A stretch of DNA of 64,000 nucleotides from Corynebacterium meridianum (GCF_016342265.1 NZ_JAEIOS010000011.1:186001-250000), one strand, 5' to 3'. Shown: positions 1-9,454, counted from the first letter of the stretch. Notes: generated from the sequence alone by a model not told the origin. Numbers and translations: made by a program.

Positions 1-30
1 GCGGGTCCGACCCACCGGTCATCATTAGAC

Positions 31-42
31 AACACAAGTGTT
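31..42. repeat. Short inverted repeat AACAC-N2-GTGTT
   Basis: Perfect 5-bp arms separated by AA, lying 6-17 bp from the possible divergent ATG at 25. Size and position suit a dimeric repressor operator. The binding protein is not known from the sequence; a SufR-like autoregulator is only a guess from conserved synteny. Confidence 0.35.
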
Positions 43-294
43 CCGTAATTCATTCCCGTTGTCCAACCGGTGAAGATGGATGCCGGATCCGGTGGATCTC
101 CGCTGTACCCGCCGGTGATCGGAACGCTCGACGGTCCGCCGGTTGACCACCGTTCAACTCCGGGCTCCCCGCCCCTCGCCGAGCGGCCGGACAATATGCC
201 ACGGGGGTGATGCACCGTCATGTCGACCACCCCCTCGCCGCGGGCCACATCTCCGGGAGGCGGCCCGCGGAACGCGGATCACGCCACACCCGGT

Positions 295-300
295 TAGAAT
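295..300 (+). promoter_or_regulatory. -10 box of leaderless mptB promoter
   Basis: TAGAAT is followed by exactly 6 nt and then the GTG start at 307. There is no Shine-Dalgarno before the GTG, so transcription probably starts on the start codon. Confidence 0.6.
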
Positions 301-306
301 GCCGTT

Positions 307-2004
307 GTGTCAGATGCCACCTCGCGCCGAACGGTGTTCTTCCGCGCCCTCACCGGTGAACTCCCCCGGCTGGGAACGGCCGGCTCGAGGTCTGCGTCCC
401 TCCACCAGCCCGGAAGCGGTGACCCGGACCTTCGACGCCCCGTACCCGGAACCGCGGCACTGCCCCTCCGGTTCGCTCTGCTCCGTCTATTGGGCACCGT
501 CGGTGCGCTGATGCTGAGTTTCGGGGCACTCGGTGCCGGTGCGCTACCGGTCACCGACAACGTGTACCGGACCTTTCCCGGCGGATCCATCATGCAACGC
601 ATGCTGCAGACATCGTCTACCGTCGCGCTGACCGGGGTCGCCCTCATCGTGGTGTCCTGGGTGCTGATGGCCCCCTACGTCGGGGCGAGCGTCCTCCACG
701 AGCGGAAACGTCAGGTCAGGGTCCACACCGGGCAGCTCTACCGCACCTTCATCGTGTGGATGACCCCCATCGCTCTCAGTGCCCCCATGTTCACCCAGGA
801 CATCTACTCCTATCTGGCCCAGGGGGCCATCACCGCCAGGGGACTCGACCCCTACAGCGCCGGACCGGTCGACCTCCTCGGTTCCGGCAACCCGCTAGCC
901 CGTTCCGTACCGCTGATCTGGTCCCATTCCCCGTCCCCGTACGGACCGGTCGCCAGCGGCATATCGGCGCTGATCTATCAGGTGGCCGGTGAATCGGTGT
1001 TCGTCGGCGTCTACCTCCATCGGCTCGTGGCGGTGCTGGGCATAACCGCCGCCGGGTGGGCGTTGAGCCGCCTCGCGTCCCGTTGCGGCGTCAGCGTGCA
1101 GGCGGCCCTCTGGCTCGGCCTGCTCAACCCGCTGACGATGCTCCATCTCGTCGGCGGAATCCACAATGAATCGGTGCTGCTCGGCCTGCTGCTCGTCGGC
1201 ATGGAGGTTGGGCTCCGCGGCGTCGACGGCCTCTTAGCTGCCGCGCCATCGGCCCGGACGGCGGGGTGGGTGTTGCTCGTGCTCTCCGCGGTCCTTATCT
1301 CCGGGGGCGGGATGGTCAAGATCACCGGATTCACCGCGCTCGGATTCACCGGGATGGCGGTGGCGCGCGCGCTCAGTTCGCGGGGGTGGCACCCGGTACT
1401 CTCCGTCTTTTTCTCCGGGGTATTCCAGGCGACGATCATGGTCGCCTCGGTGGCGGTTCTCACCGCGGCGACCGGAATCGGTCTCGGCTGGGTGTCCGGC
1501 CAGGGCGGAGCGGTCGCGGTACGGTCCTGGATGTCGGCGACCACTGCCCTCGGCGTGATCGCGGGAGGCATCGGGATGCTCGCCGGACTCGGCGACCAGA
1601 CCGCCGCCATGCTGACCGTCACCCGTGGGGTCGGCGTAGCCGTCGCCGGAGCATTCATGCTCCGTATGCTCATCGGTGTCTACCGGGGGACGATCCATCC
1701 CGTGGGCGGGCTGGGGATTTCCACGTTCGTTCTGGTGCTGCTCTTCCCCGTCGTCCAGCCCTGGTACATGCTGTGGGCGATCATGCCGCTCGCCGCGTGG
1801 GCGAACCGCCCGCTGTTCCGGGTCTCCGCGACGGCGTATTCAGCCGTGGTCTGCTTCTTCGTCCTGCCGCGCGGACTGCCTCTTCCACCCGGGACGGTGG
1901 CCGGCATCTACCTGTCCACGGCCCTGTCCACGATCGCCGTGTTGGCCCTGCTGTGGTGGGTTGTACGACGTTGGCGACCGCGTGTCATAGACTGGCCGTC
2001 GTGA
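307..2004 (+). CDS. mptB: Polyprenol-phosphomannose-dependent alpha-1,6-mannosyltransferase MptB
   Basis: 565-residue polytopic membrane protein of the GT-C glycosyltransferase class. MptB transfers mannose from polyprenyl-phosphomannose to the growing alpha-1,6-mannan core of lipomannan/lipoarabinomannan on the outer side of the membrane. A cytosolic head of about 50 residues precedes roughly a dozen hydrophobic segments. The first extracytoplasmic loop carries the acidic GT-C motif TQDIYSYLAQG, with Asp165 as likely catalytic residue, followed by a DPYSAGP stretch typical of corynebacterial and mycobacterial mannosyltransferases. The GTG start is chosen because a -10 box sits 6 nt upstream and the next genes overlap. 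The stop overlaps the GTG of the ABC ATPase gene (GTGA), so the genes are translationally coupled. The alternative paralogue MptA is less likely given the synteny with ctaA. Confidence 0.85.
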   Translation: MSDATSRRTVFFRALTGELPRLGTAGSRSASLHQPGSGDPDLRRPVPGTAALPLRFALLRLLGTVGALMLSFGALGAGALPVTDNVYRTFPGGSIMQRMLQTSSTVALTGVALIVVSWVLMAPYVGASVLHERKRQVRVHTGQLYRTFIVWMTPIALSAPMFTQDIYSYLAQGAITARGLDPYSAGPVDLLGSGNPLARSVPLIWSHSPSPYGPVASGISALIYQVAGESVFVGVYLHRLVAVLGITAAGWALSRLASRCGVSVQAALWLGLLNPLTMLHLVGGIHNESVLLGLLLVGMEVGLRGVDGLLAAAPSARTAGWVLLVLSAVLISGGGMVKITGFTALGFTGMAVARALSSRGWHPVLSVFFSGVFQATIMVASVAVLTAATGIGLGWVSGQGGAVAVRSWMSATTALGVIAGGIGMLAGLGDQTAAMLTVTRGVGVAVAGAFMLRMLIGVYRGTIHPVGGLGISTFVLVLLFPVVQPWYMLWAIMPLAAWANRPLFRVSATAYSAVVCFFVLPRGLPLPPGTVAGIYLSTALSTIAVLALLWWVVRRWRPRVIDWPS

Positions 2005-2987
2005 CTGAGACAGACCGAGCGCGACGGCGGCACCATGGCACCGCCACAGATACTGCGCTGGAGACCCGCGGACTCACGCGGTACTTCGGCGACGTCTGTG
2101 CCGTCGATCACCTGGATCTGCGGGTTGAGCGCGGAACCGTGCTCGCCCTCCTCGGTCCGAACGGGGCCGGGAAGACGACCACGATCGAGATGTGCGAGGG
2201 GTTCGCCGATCCTTCCTCAGGACTCATCCGGGTCCTCGGGCTCGATCCCGCCACCGACGCCGACGCCGTACGGCGCAGGATCGGTGTGATGCTCCAGGGC
2301 GGCGGCGCGTACCCGGGCATCCGGGTGGGCGAGATGCTCGACCTGACCGCCTCCTACAGTGCCCACCCCCTGGATCCGAGCTGGCTGCTCGATCTCGTCG
2401 GTCTCTCGCGGCACGCCCGGACCTCCTACCGCCGACTCTCCGGAGGACAGCAGCAACGCCTCTCCCTGGCGTGCGCCCTCGTCGGCCGACCCGAGCTCAT
2501 CTTCCTCGACGAGCCGACCGCGGGCATGGACACCCAGTCCCGGCTCGCCGTATGGGAACTGATCAATTCCCTGCGGCGCGACGGAGTCACCGTCGTCCTC
2601 ACCACCCACCTCATGGACGAGGCGGAGGCGTTGGCGGACCGGGTGGTGATCATCGACCACGGTGTCAAGGTCGCGGAGGGGAGCCCGACCGAGCTCACCG
2701 CACTGACCGGTGCCGGGGCGGCGCAGATCCGCGTCGACACCTCGGCGCAACTCGACACAACCCGCTTCCACACCTCCCTGGTTTCCGCCGGGAACCACGG
2801 CGACGCCACCCTCACCGCGACACGCCCCCTGTCCTACCGCATCCAGGCACGACCGACGCCGGATCTCATCGCCGCCATCGCGGCAGCCGCCGCGGAGCAG
2901 GATGTGCTCATCCGCGAACTGGGTATCGACCACCGGAGTCTGGAGGATGTCTTCCTCGACATCACCGGCCGCGAAATGAGGAGCTGA
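2001..2987 (+). CDS. ABC transporter ATP-binding protein
   Basis: 328 residues, beginning at a GTG that overlaps the mptB stop. Walker A GPNGAGKT lies at residues 52-59, the Q-loop in GVMLQGGGAYPG near residue 95, the signature LSGGQQQR at 146-153, Walker B with Asp170-Glu171 (LDEPTAGMD) and the H-loop TTHLMDEAEAL soon after. The order and the roughly 90-residue C-terminal extension are those of DrrA/CcmA-like exporter ATPases. The permease follows after 2 nt, so this is the energizing subunit of an ABC-2 exporter. The substrate is not known; neighbours are an envelope mannosyltransferase and heme A synthase, so a lipid-linked or respiratory cargo is possible but unproven. Confidence 0.88.
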   Translation: MTETDRARRRHHGTATDTALETRGLTRYFGDVCAVDHLDLRVERGTVLALLGPNGAGKTTTIEMCEGFADPSSGLIRVLGLDPATDADAVRRRIGVMLQGGGAYPGIRVGEMLDLTASYSAHPLDPSWLLDLVGLSRHARTSYRRLSGGQQQRLSLACALVGRPELIFLDEPTAGMDTQSRLAVWELINSLRRDGVTVVLTTHLMDEAEALADRVVIIDHGVKVAEGSPTELTALTGAGAAQIRVDTSAQLDTTRFHTSLVSAGNHGDATLTATRPLSYRIQARPTPDLIAAIAAAAAEQDVLIRELGIDHRSLEDVFLDITGREMRS

Positions 2988-2989
2988 CG

Positions 2990-3796
2990 ATGATCCCCGA
3001 GCATCCCGACACCCGTACCGGCGGCGAACCCCGCTTCGCGCCGGGGACCTTCACTCCCGATCCACGGCAGGCCGGTGCCGCCCGCATGCTCCTGGCTCAG
3101 GCCGTGATCGAGGCCAGGCTGTTCCTCCGGCACGGTGAACAGCAGCTGCTAAGCCTTGTGATCCCGCTCGGATCACTCATCGCACTGTCCCTGCTGCCGC
3201 TACTCGACGTCGAGGATCCGGTGGAGGTCGTCCTGCCCCTCACGCTCGCCATCTCCGCGGTATCGGCCGGGTTCACGGGCCAGGCCATCGCCGTCGCGTT
3301 CGACCGGAGATACGGTGCGTTGAAGCGGATAGGTGCCTCAGGCGTACCGCGGTGGGTCATCATCGCGGGCAAGGTGTTCGGTGTGCTCGCCGTGTCCGCG
3401 GTGCAGACGATCCTGCTCAGCGGGACCGCACTCGTCCTCGGATGGCGCCCTGATCCGCTCACGCTTCCGGTTGCGATCCTCACCCTTATCGTCGGAATCG
3501 CCGCATTCACCGCCCTCGGCCTCCTCATGGGCGGGACGTTGAGTTCCGAGATCGTCCTCGCGCTGGCGAACCTGGTCTGGTTCCTGTTGATCGGGACGGC
3601 GTCCTACATACAGATCCGGGCCGACGGCATCGGTGACTGGGCCGACTGGACCGTCATCATTCCGTCGGTGGCTCTGACCCAGGGGTTGACCGGAGCTCTG
3701 GCCGGTGGTTTCCCCGCCGTGGAGCTTCTCGTGCTCGCCGTCTGGGCCGTCATCTCCGGAGCGGTGACCGTCAGGGTGTTCAAGTTCACCGCCTGA
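2990..3796 (+). CDS. ABC-2 type transporter permease
   Basis: 268 residues. A hydrophilic N-terminus of about 40 residues precedes six predicted membrane segments, with the cytosolic loop FDRRYGALKRIGASGVPRW typical of ABC-2 permeases between segments 2 and 3. The ATG is 2 nt after the stop of the ATPase gene, with GAGGAG inside that gene's end as ribosome binding site. It forms the membrane half of the exporter; two copies per transporter are expected because no second permease gene is present. Cargo unknown. Confidence 0.85.
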   Translation: MIPEHPDTRTGGEPRFAPGTFTPDPRQAGAARMLLAQAVIEARLFLRHGEQQLLSLVIPLGSLIALSLLPLLDVEDPVEVVLPLTLAISAVSAGFTGQAIAVAFDRRYGALKRIGASGVPRWVIIAGKVFGVLAVSAVQTILLSGTALVLGWRPDPLTLPVAILTLIVGIAAFTALGLLMGGTLSSEIVLALANLVWFLLIGTASYIQIRADGIGDWADWTVIIPSVALTQGLTGALAGGFPAVELLVLAVWAVISGAVTVRVFKFTA

Positions 3797-3834
3797 CCCG
3801 TAGGTCCCTTCCCGGGGCGGTCGTGACGGCAGGA

Positions 3835-3840
3835 TAGGAT
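3835..3840 (+). promoter_or_regulatory. -10 box of leaderless ctaA promoter
   Basis: TAGGAT followed by 7 nt and the GTG at 3848. CAGGGGC between them is a poor Shine-Dalgarno and too close to the start, so a leaderless mRNA is the simpler reading. Confidence 0.5.
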
Positions 3841-3847
3841 CAGGGGC

Positions 3848-4888
3848 GTGAGAACCAGCCCAGCCCCGTCCCTGTTCACCCACCCCCGCCAGTGGTTCCG
3901 ATCCCTCGTGAACGGTCCCGAGGTCCGGATTCAACGCCGGTTGGCGATGATCCTGCTCGTCTGTCAGGCGGGCATCACGGTCACCGGATCGATTGTCCGT
4001 GTGACCGGTTCCGGCCTCGGGTGTGTCACCTGGCCAAACTGCCAGCCGGGATCGCTCGTTCCCGTGGCGGGTGCAGCCCCGTGGGTGCACCAGGCGATCG
4101 AGTGGGGCAACCGTCTCCTGACCTTCGTGGTCGCCGCCGCGGCGCTACTCGTGTTCATCGCGGTGGTGCGGGCGGCCCGCCGCCGGGAAGTCATCATTCA
4201 GGCCTTCATCCAGGGCATCGGCGTAATCGTTCAGGCGATCCTCGGCGGAATCTCCGTCCACCTGGAGCTGCGGTGGTGGTCGGTGGCCATGCACTTCCTG
4301 CCCTCGATGCTCCTCGTCTGGCTCGCGGCGATCCTGTGGGTCCGGATCGCCGAACCCGATGACGGGACCCCGAAGGAAACCTATCCCCGACCGCTCCGTC
4401 ACCTGGCGTTCCTCTCCGCGGCGACCCTGGCGGTCGTCCTCGGCACGGGAACCATGGTCACCGGCGCCGGCGTCCACTCCGGCGACTCCGGTGTCGGCAT
4501 GGAGGGTCGACTGGACATCGATCTCGCCCGCATCGCCAACATCCACGCCCACTTCATGTACCTGTATCTCGGACTGACCGTGGGTCTCGTCATCGCTCTG
4601 GTCACCGTCGGTGCCGCTCTCCGGGCCAGACGCATCGGGTGGATCCTCATCGCGTTCATCATCCTGCAGGCGGCGATCGGCATCATCCAGTTCAACTTCG
4701 GTGTCCCGAGATGGACCGTCCCGGTCCACGTCACCCTCTCCGGTACCGTGGTCGCGTTCACCGGTGTGCTCTTCGCCTACGGCCGCGACAGAATCGGAGG
4801 AGATGTGGGGACCACCGGCTCCCGGGACGGCGACCGCCTGCGCAGGGAACGTATCTCGGGACGGGATGCCGGGGCCCGCACGGCCTGA
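3848..4888 (+). CDS. ctaA: Heme A synthase (COX15/CtaA)
   Basis: 346-residue membrane protein that oxidizes the C8 methyl of heme O to a formyl group, giving heme A for the aa3 cytochrome c oxidase. Eight hydrophobic segments are visible. The first loop has the cysteine pair in GCVTWPNCQPGS, and four histidines in membrane segments (WVHQAIEWGNR, AMHFLPSML, IHAHFMYLYLG, VPVHVTLSG) match the paired heme-ligand positions of CtaA. The C-terminal 35 residues are charged and cytosolic. CtaB, which makes the heme O substrate, is encoded convergently 1 kb away; qor lies between. Confidence 0.93.
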   Translation: MRTSPAPSLFTHPRQWFRSLVNGPEVRIQRRLAMILLVCQAGITVTGSIVRVTGSGLGCVTWPNCQPGSLVPVAGAAPWVHQAIEWGNRLLTFVVAAAALLVFIAVVRAARRREVIIQAFIQGIGVIVQAILGGISVHLELRWWSVAMHFLPSMLLVWLAAILWVRIAEPDDGTPKETYPRPLRHLAFLSAATLAVVLGTGTMVTGAGVHSGDSGVGMEGRLDIDLARIANIHAHFMYLYLGLTVGLVIALVTVGAALRARRIGWILIAFIILQAAIGIIQFNFGVPRWTVPVHVTLSGTVVAFTGVLFAYGRDRIGGDVGTTGSRDGDRLRRERISGRDAGARTA

Positions 4889-4916
4889 TCCCGGGCGGCC
4901 GGGTGGGCAGTCACGT

Positions 4917-4922
4917 TAAGAT
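4917..4922 (+). promoter_or_regulatory. -10 box of leaderless qor promoter
   Basis: TAAGAT, 6 nt, then ATG at 4929; no Shine-Dalgarno. Confidence 0.55.
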
Positions 4923-4928
4923 TGACCC

Positions 4929-5891
4929 ATGCGAGCTATCCGGATATCCAGTCACGGCGGTCCCGAGGTACTGGAACCAGCCGACGTTCCCCGCCCCACC
5001 CCCAACGAGAACCAGGTTCTGGTGGCGGTCGACGTCGCCGGGGTCAACTACATCGACACCTACTACCGGGGGGGCGTCTACAACGCCGAGCTCCCGTTCA
5101 TCCCCGGGCTCGAGGGAACCGGCCGGGTTGTCGAGGATCCCCGCGGCGAGATCGTCGAGGGAACCCTGGTGGCCTGGTGCGACGCCTTCGGATCCTACGC
5201 GGAGTACGCGGTTGTCCCGCGCGACCGGCTCGTCGCCGTCCCCCGCGGAATAGATCCCCACACCGCGGCCTCCATGCTCCTGCAGGGAATCACGGCCCAC
5301 TACCTCACCGACGGCGTCTACTCACTGCGCGACGGCGACACCTGCCTCCTCACGGCCGGCGCCGGCGGCGTCGGGCTGCTCGCCACACAGATGGCTGCGG
5401 CCCGCGGTGCGACCGTCTATTCGGTCGTCTCCACCGACGAGAAGGAGGAGCTCGCCCGACGGGCCGGTGCGGCCGAGGTGTTCCGTTACACTGACGGCCT
5501 CGCCGACCAGGTGCGCCACGCGAACGGAGGGAACGGCGTCGACGTCGTCTACGACGGGGTGGGCAGGTCCACCTTCCACCAGTCGCTGCGTGCGGTGCGC
5601 CCGCGCGGCACGGTGTGTCTGTTCGGTGCGGCCTCCGGACCGGTCGAACCGATCGACCCCCAGCTGCTCAACACCCACGGGTCAATCTTCCTAACACGCC
5701 CCTCGATCGGTGCCTGGACCGCGCGGGAGGGCGAGTTCGTCATGCGGGCACAGGCCGTCACCCAGGCGATCGTCGAGGGCCGGCTGAATGTCCGGGTCGG
5801 TTCAGTCCATCCGCTCGCCGAGGCCGCGGTCGCGCACCGGGAACTGGAGTCCAGGGCGACGACCGGTTCGATCGTCCTCGAAGTTTCGTGA
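4929..5891 (+). CDS. qor: NADPH:quinone oxidoreductase, zinc-independent MDR family
   Basis: 320 residues, the usual size for the quinone reductase branch of the medium-chain dehydrogenase/reductase superfamily. The N-terminal GroES-like fold contains GVNYIDTYYRGGVYN, characteristic of quinone oxidoreductases that lack the zinc ligands of alcohol dehydrogenases. The Rossmann motif AGAGGVGLLATQMA occurs around residue 145, and GNGVDVVYDGVG and FGAASGPVEP follow at the expected spacing. It is predicted to reduce quinones with NADPH in the cytosol. It is convergent with ctaB, whose end is 44 bp away. Confidence 0.88.
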   Translation: MRAIRISSHGGPEVLEPADVPRPTPNENQVLVAVDVAGVNYIDTYYRGGVYNAELPFIPGLEGTGRVVEDPRGEIVEGTLVAWCDAFGSYAEYAVVPRDRLVAVPRGIDPHTAASMLLQGITAHYLTDGVYSLRDGDTCLLTAGAGGVGLLATQMAAARGATVYSVVSTDEKEELARRAGAAEVFRYTDGLADQVRHANGGNGVDVVYDGVGRSTFHQSLRAVRPRGTVCLFGAASGPVEPIDPQLLNTHGSIFLTRPSIGAWTAREGEFVMRAQAVTQAIVEGRLNVRVGSVHPLAEAAVAHRELESRATTGSIVLEVS

Positions 5892-5935
5892 CGAGCCGCG
5901 GCGGGAACAGGACGGGGTACCGTCCGTGACGGCGG

Positions 5936-6868
5936 TCAGAAGAATGTCGTGGTGATTCCCAGCATTTGTCCCACGGTCTCCAGGCCGAAGAATGCGTCGA
6001 GCGAGAGCGCGACGAACACCGCCGCCAGGTAGTTGTTCGACAGGATGAACAGCTTCAGTGGCTTGACCTCCGCCCCGCGCAGCACTCCCCGGTGCAACAG
6101 GTGGGACATGATGATGAACCAGGCCCCCGCCGCGACGGCGACAGCCGCGTAGATGAATCCCGCGGCGGGGATGAGCAGGAACGTCGTGACTACGGTCGCC
6201 CACGTGTAGAGCACTATCTGGCATGTCACCTGCGCCTCGGTCCGGACGACGGGCATCATCGGGACCCCGGCCGCCCGGTAGTCCTCCTTGTACCGCATGG
6301 CGAGCGCCCACGTGTGCGGCGGTGTCCAGAAGAAGATGATGAGGAACAGGACGATGGCCTGCCACCACTGGTGCGGCACTCCCTGGGGAAGATTGTCGGT
6401 GATCACCGCCCACCCGACGACCACCGGCATACACCCGGCCGCCCCACCCCAGACGACATTCTGCGGGGTACGGCGCTTCAGCCATTTGGTGTAGACGAAG
6501 ATGTAGAAGGCGATGGTGGCCATGACGAACAGGGCGGCGAGCAACGAGCGGCACAGAAGCCACAGCCAGAGGAAACTGATCACGGTGAGTGTCCACGCGA
6601 ACACCGTCGCATTCCGGTTCGTCACGACCATCTTCGCCAGCGGCCGTCGTTCCGTGCGTTTCATCACCTTGTCGATGTCACTGTCCGCGATCATGTTGAA
6701 GGTGTTTGCCGCGGCGGCACCCATCCAGCCGCCGATGACGGTGAGAAGAATCAGCCCGACGTGGTTCTCCCCGCGGTCGGCCTGGAGCATCGCTGGGATG
6801 GTGGCGACCAGAAGCAGCTCGATGACTCTTGGTTTCGTCAGCGCAAGGTACGCCTTAATCGTCTCCAA
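5936..6868 (-). CDS. ctaB: Protoheme IX farnesyltransferase (heme O synthase)
   Basis: 310-residue UbiA-family prenyltransferase that adds a farnesyl group to heme B to give heme O. The first aspartate-rich motif is [15 protein letters not shown] and the second conserved region [15 protein letters not shown]; about nine membrane segments are visible. The start is a TTG: GGAGGA lies 7 nt upstream and [14 protein letters not shown] matches the usual start of the family. An out-of-frame ATG lies inside the spacer and opens only a six-codon frame (to a TAA at 6857-6855) across the ctaB start, so it is not the gene start, though it could tune translation. The gene is divergent from tkt, as in other corynebacteria. 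Confidence 0.92.
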   Translation of the reverse strand: METIKAYLALTKPRVIELLLVATIPAMLQADRGENHVGLILLTVIGGWMGAAAANTFNMIADSDIDKVMKRTERRPLAKMVVTNRNATVFAWTLTVISFLWLWLLCRSLLAALFVMATIAFYIFVYTKWLKRRTPQNVVWGGAAGCMPVVVGWAVITDNLPQGVPHQWWQAIVLFLIIFFWTPPHTWALAMRYKEDYRAAGVPMMPVVRTEAQVTCQIVLYTWATVVTTFLLIPAAGFIYAAVAVAAGAWFIIMSHLLHRGVLRGAEVKPLKLFILSNNYLAAVFVALSLDAFFGLETVGQMLGITTTFF

Positions 6869-7331
6869 GGACCATTCCTCCAGCAGATGTCGGGTCGAAG
6901 CGCCAGTGGATCACGGGCTTCAGGGGGTGTGCCATCGGGGGCCCACCGGATCCTCCCCGCGGTGATTTCCGGAAACGGACCACACGGGGGCGGAAAACAG
7001 GAAAACTAACGTGCCACTGACATGGCGGCGCGCCCTCGACGATAAGTAGAGGGTACACACCCGCTTCATCTTAACCGCCTTCGACCCCGGTTCCCAGTCC
7101 GCTCCGCCCGACTCCCCCTTCTTGAGCTGTGCCGATGAACCGCAGCCGGTGCGCGAGAATCCGGACGCCACCCCCAAGGCCCCTCCGGCGCCCGAAACCA
7201 GGGTCCGGGCGGTGGGTACACGATCACCGGTGAGCCGTTAAGCTGGTGACGTTGACCGCCGCGTGGCGTACGTCCCGCGGCTGACGAACGCGCCAGTTCC
7301 TGGCCGACCGAACGAAACGAGGAGCCAGACC
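6869..7331. other. Divergent ctaB-tkt intergenic region
   Basis: No credible gene. This 463-bp region must hold the promoters for ctaB (-) and the tkt operon (+). On the plus strand TAAGCT at 7239-7244 could be a tkt -10 box, giving a leader of about 80 nt, but I see no convincing -35 box. On the minus strand TACCCT near 7051 is a weak -10 candidate for ctaB. A minus-strand frame of 67 codons from a GTG at 7058 ends across the ctaB start; it has no ribosome binding site and is probably chance. Confidence 0.4.
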
Positions 7332-9431
7332 GTGACCCTGTCTGATGAACTGAAGGAATCCACCCGCCGCAACTACCCGGAGGACTGGACCGACCTCGAC
7401 ACCCGGGCCGTCGACACGGCCCGGGTCCTCGCCGCCGACGCGGTGCAGAACTGCGGCTCCGGACACCCGGGTACCGCGATGAGCCTTGCCCCCCTCGCCT
7501 ACACGCTGTTCCAGCGCGCCATGGACGTCAATCCCGCTCAGCCGACCTGGGCCGGCCGGGACCGGTTCGTGCTCTCCTGCGGGCATTCCTCGCTTACCCA
7601 GTACATCCAGCTCTTCCTCGGTGGGTTCGGTCTGGAAATGAATGACCTGGAGTCTCTCCGTACCTGGGGCGCGAAGACCCCGGGCCACCCCGAGTACCGG
7701 CACACCGACGGTGTGGAGATCACCACCGGTCCCCTCGGCCAGGGTCTCGCCTCCGCCGTGGGCATGGCGATGGCGGCCCGCCGCGAACGGGGTCTGTTCG
7801 ATCCGGAGGCTCCCGCCGGCGAGTCCCCGTTCGACCACTTCATCTACTGCATCGCCTCCGACGGCGACATCGAGGAGGGTGTTACCAGCGAGGCGAGCTC
7901 CCTCGCGGGCACCCAGGCGCTCGGAAACCTCATCGTCTTCTGGGACGACAACCGCATCTCGATCGAGGACGACACCCAGATCGCCTTCACCGAGGACACG
8001 GTCGCCCGGTACGCGGCATACGGCTGGCAGACCCTCGAGGTCGAGTCCGGCGAGGACGTCGCCGCGCTCGAGGCCGCGATCGCGGAGGCCAAGGCCGACG
8101 CCTCCCGGCCCTCCTTCATCCGGGTCCGCACCATCATCGGCTACCCGGCCCCGAACATGATGAACACCGGTGCGGTCCACGGCGCGGCACTCGGCGACGA
8201 CGAGGTGGCCGCCACCAAGAAGGTTCTCGGCTTCGACCCCGAGGTCTCCTTCCACATCGACGACGAGGTTCTCGCCCACACCCGCTCCCTCGGTGACCGC
8301 GCCGCCCGGAAGACCGCCGCGTGGACGGAGAGGTTCGACGCCTGGGCGCAAGCCAACCCGGAGCGCAGGGAGCTCTTCGACCGGCTCGCCGCCCGCGAAC
8401 TCCCGGAGGGCTGGGCCGACGGCCTGCCGGCCTGGGAGCCGGACGCCAAGGGCGTGGCCACCCGCAAGGCCTCGGAGGCCGTTCTCCAGGCACTCGGCGC
8501 CACCCTGCCCGAGCTCTGGGGCGGTTCCGCGGATCTCGCCGGTTCCAACAACACCGTCATCAAGGGCGCACCGTCCTTCGGCCCCGAGCACATCACGACC
8601 GACACGTGGACCACGGACCCGTACGGCCGGAACCTCCACTTCGGTATCCGCGAGCATGCGATGGGTTCGATCATGAACGGCATCGCCCTGCACGGCGGCA
8701 CCCGCCCCTACGGTGGCACGTTCCTGATCTTCTCCGATTACATGCGCCCCGCCGTGCGCCTCGCCGCGCTCATGGGCACCGACGCCTACTACGTCTGGAC
8801 CCACGACTCCATCGGTCTCGGTGAGGACGGCCCGACCCATCAGCCCGTCGAGCAGCTGGCCAGCCTCCGCGCCATCCCCAACTTCTCGATGCTCCGTCCC
8901 GCGGACGCGAACGAGACCGCGGCGGCCTGGAAGCACTCCCTGCTCTACCGGGAGGGACCGAAGGGCCTCGCTCTCACCCGCCAGAATGTCCCGGTTCTCG
9001 AGGGGACCGCGGAGAAGGCCGATGAGGGGGTCGCGCGCGGCGCCTACATCCTGGTCGAGGGTTCCAAGCCCACCCCGGACGTTATCCTCATGGGTTCCGG
9101 CTCCGAGGTCCAGCTCGCCGTCGAGGCGGCCACGACCCTCGAGAAGGAGGGCATCGCCGCCCGCGTCGTCTCCGTCCCGTGCATGGACTGGTTCGAGGAA
9201 CAGGACGCCGAGTACATCGAGTCCGTCCTCCCGGCGTCCGTCACCGCGCGCGTCTCCGTCGAGGCCGGCATCGCGATGCCCTGGTACCGCTGGCTCGGTA
9301 CCGCAGGACGCCCGGTGTCCCTGGAGCACTTCGGTGCGTCCGCGCCGTACGAGAAGCTGTTCGAGGAGTTCGGCATCACGACAGCCGCAGTCGTCGCCGC
9401 GGCGCGGGAGTCCCTCGCGGCCGCCCACTGA
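7332..9431 (+). CDS. tkt: Transketolase
   Basis: 699-residue thiamine-diphosphate enzyme of the non-oxidative pentose phosphate pathway; it moves two-carbon units between xylulose-5-P and ribose-5-P or erythrose-4-P. The GTG at 7332 is chosen because GAGGAG lies about 9 nt upstream and VTLSDELKES matches the family start; an upstream GTG at 7263 in the same frame would add 23 unlikely residues. Visible motifs: GHPGTAMSLAP at 44-54, the cofactor motif DGDIEEGVTSEA from 177, and the pyrimidine-domain stretch DSIGLGEDGPTHQPVEQ. It is the first gene of the tkt-tal-zwf-opcA-pgl cluster, so it is probably transcribed with the oxidative branch. Confidence 0.97.
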   Translation: MTLSDELKESTRRNYPEDWTDLDTRAVDTARVLAADAVQNCGSGHPGTAMSLAPLAYTLFQRAMDVNPAQPTWAGRDRFVLSCGHSSLTQYIQLFLGGFGLEMNDLESLRTWGAKTPGHPEYRHTDGVEITTGPLGQGLASAVGMAMAARRERGLFDPEAPAGESPFDHFIYCIASDGDIEEGVTSEASSLAGTQALGNLIVFWDDNRISIEDDTQIAFTEDTVARYAAYGWQTLEVESGEDVAALEAAIAEAKADASRPSFIRVRTIIGYPAPNMMNTGAVHGAALGDDEVAATKKVLGFDPEVSFHIDDEVLAHTRSLGDRAARKTAAWTERFDAWAQANPERRELFDRLAARELPEGWADGLPAWEPDAKGVATRKASEAVLQALGATLPELWGGSADLAGSNNTVIKGAPSFGPEHITTDTWTTDPYGRNLHFGIREHAMGSIMNGIALHGGTRPYGGTFLIFSDYMRPAVRLAALMGTDAYYVWTHDSIGLGEDGPTHQPVEQLASLRAIPNFSMLRPADANETAAAWKHSLLYREGPKGLALTRQNVPVLEGTAEKADEGVARGAYILVEGSKPTPDVILMGSGSEVQLAVEAATTLEKEGIAARVVSVPCMDWFEEQDAEYIESVLPASVTARVSVEAGIAMPWYRWLGTAGRPVSLEHFGASAPYEKLFEEFGITTAAVVAAARESLAAAH

Positions 9432-9454
9432 CATCTGATCACCCGTCCCACGTT

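Larger units (their letters stand above)
1..306. other. Intergenic region upstream of mptB, left window edge
   Basis: No credible gene lies here. It holds an inverted repeat at 31-42 and the mptB -10 box at 295-300. On the minus strand two consecutive ATG codons at 25-23 and 22-20 open a frame that runs off the left edge after eight codons. This could be the start of a divergent gene (sufR of the suf operon sits here in C. glutamicum, from memory), but eight codons cannot identify it. Confidence 0.5.

Noticed and set aside
1266..2000. Upstream extension of the ABC ATPase frame
   Set aside because: Lies inside mptB in another frame and reads as Arg/Gly/His-rich noise; the GTG at 2001 gives the normal ATPase start.
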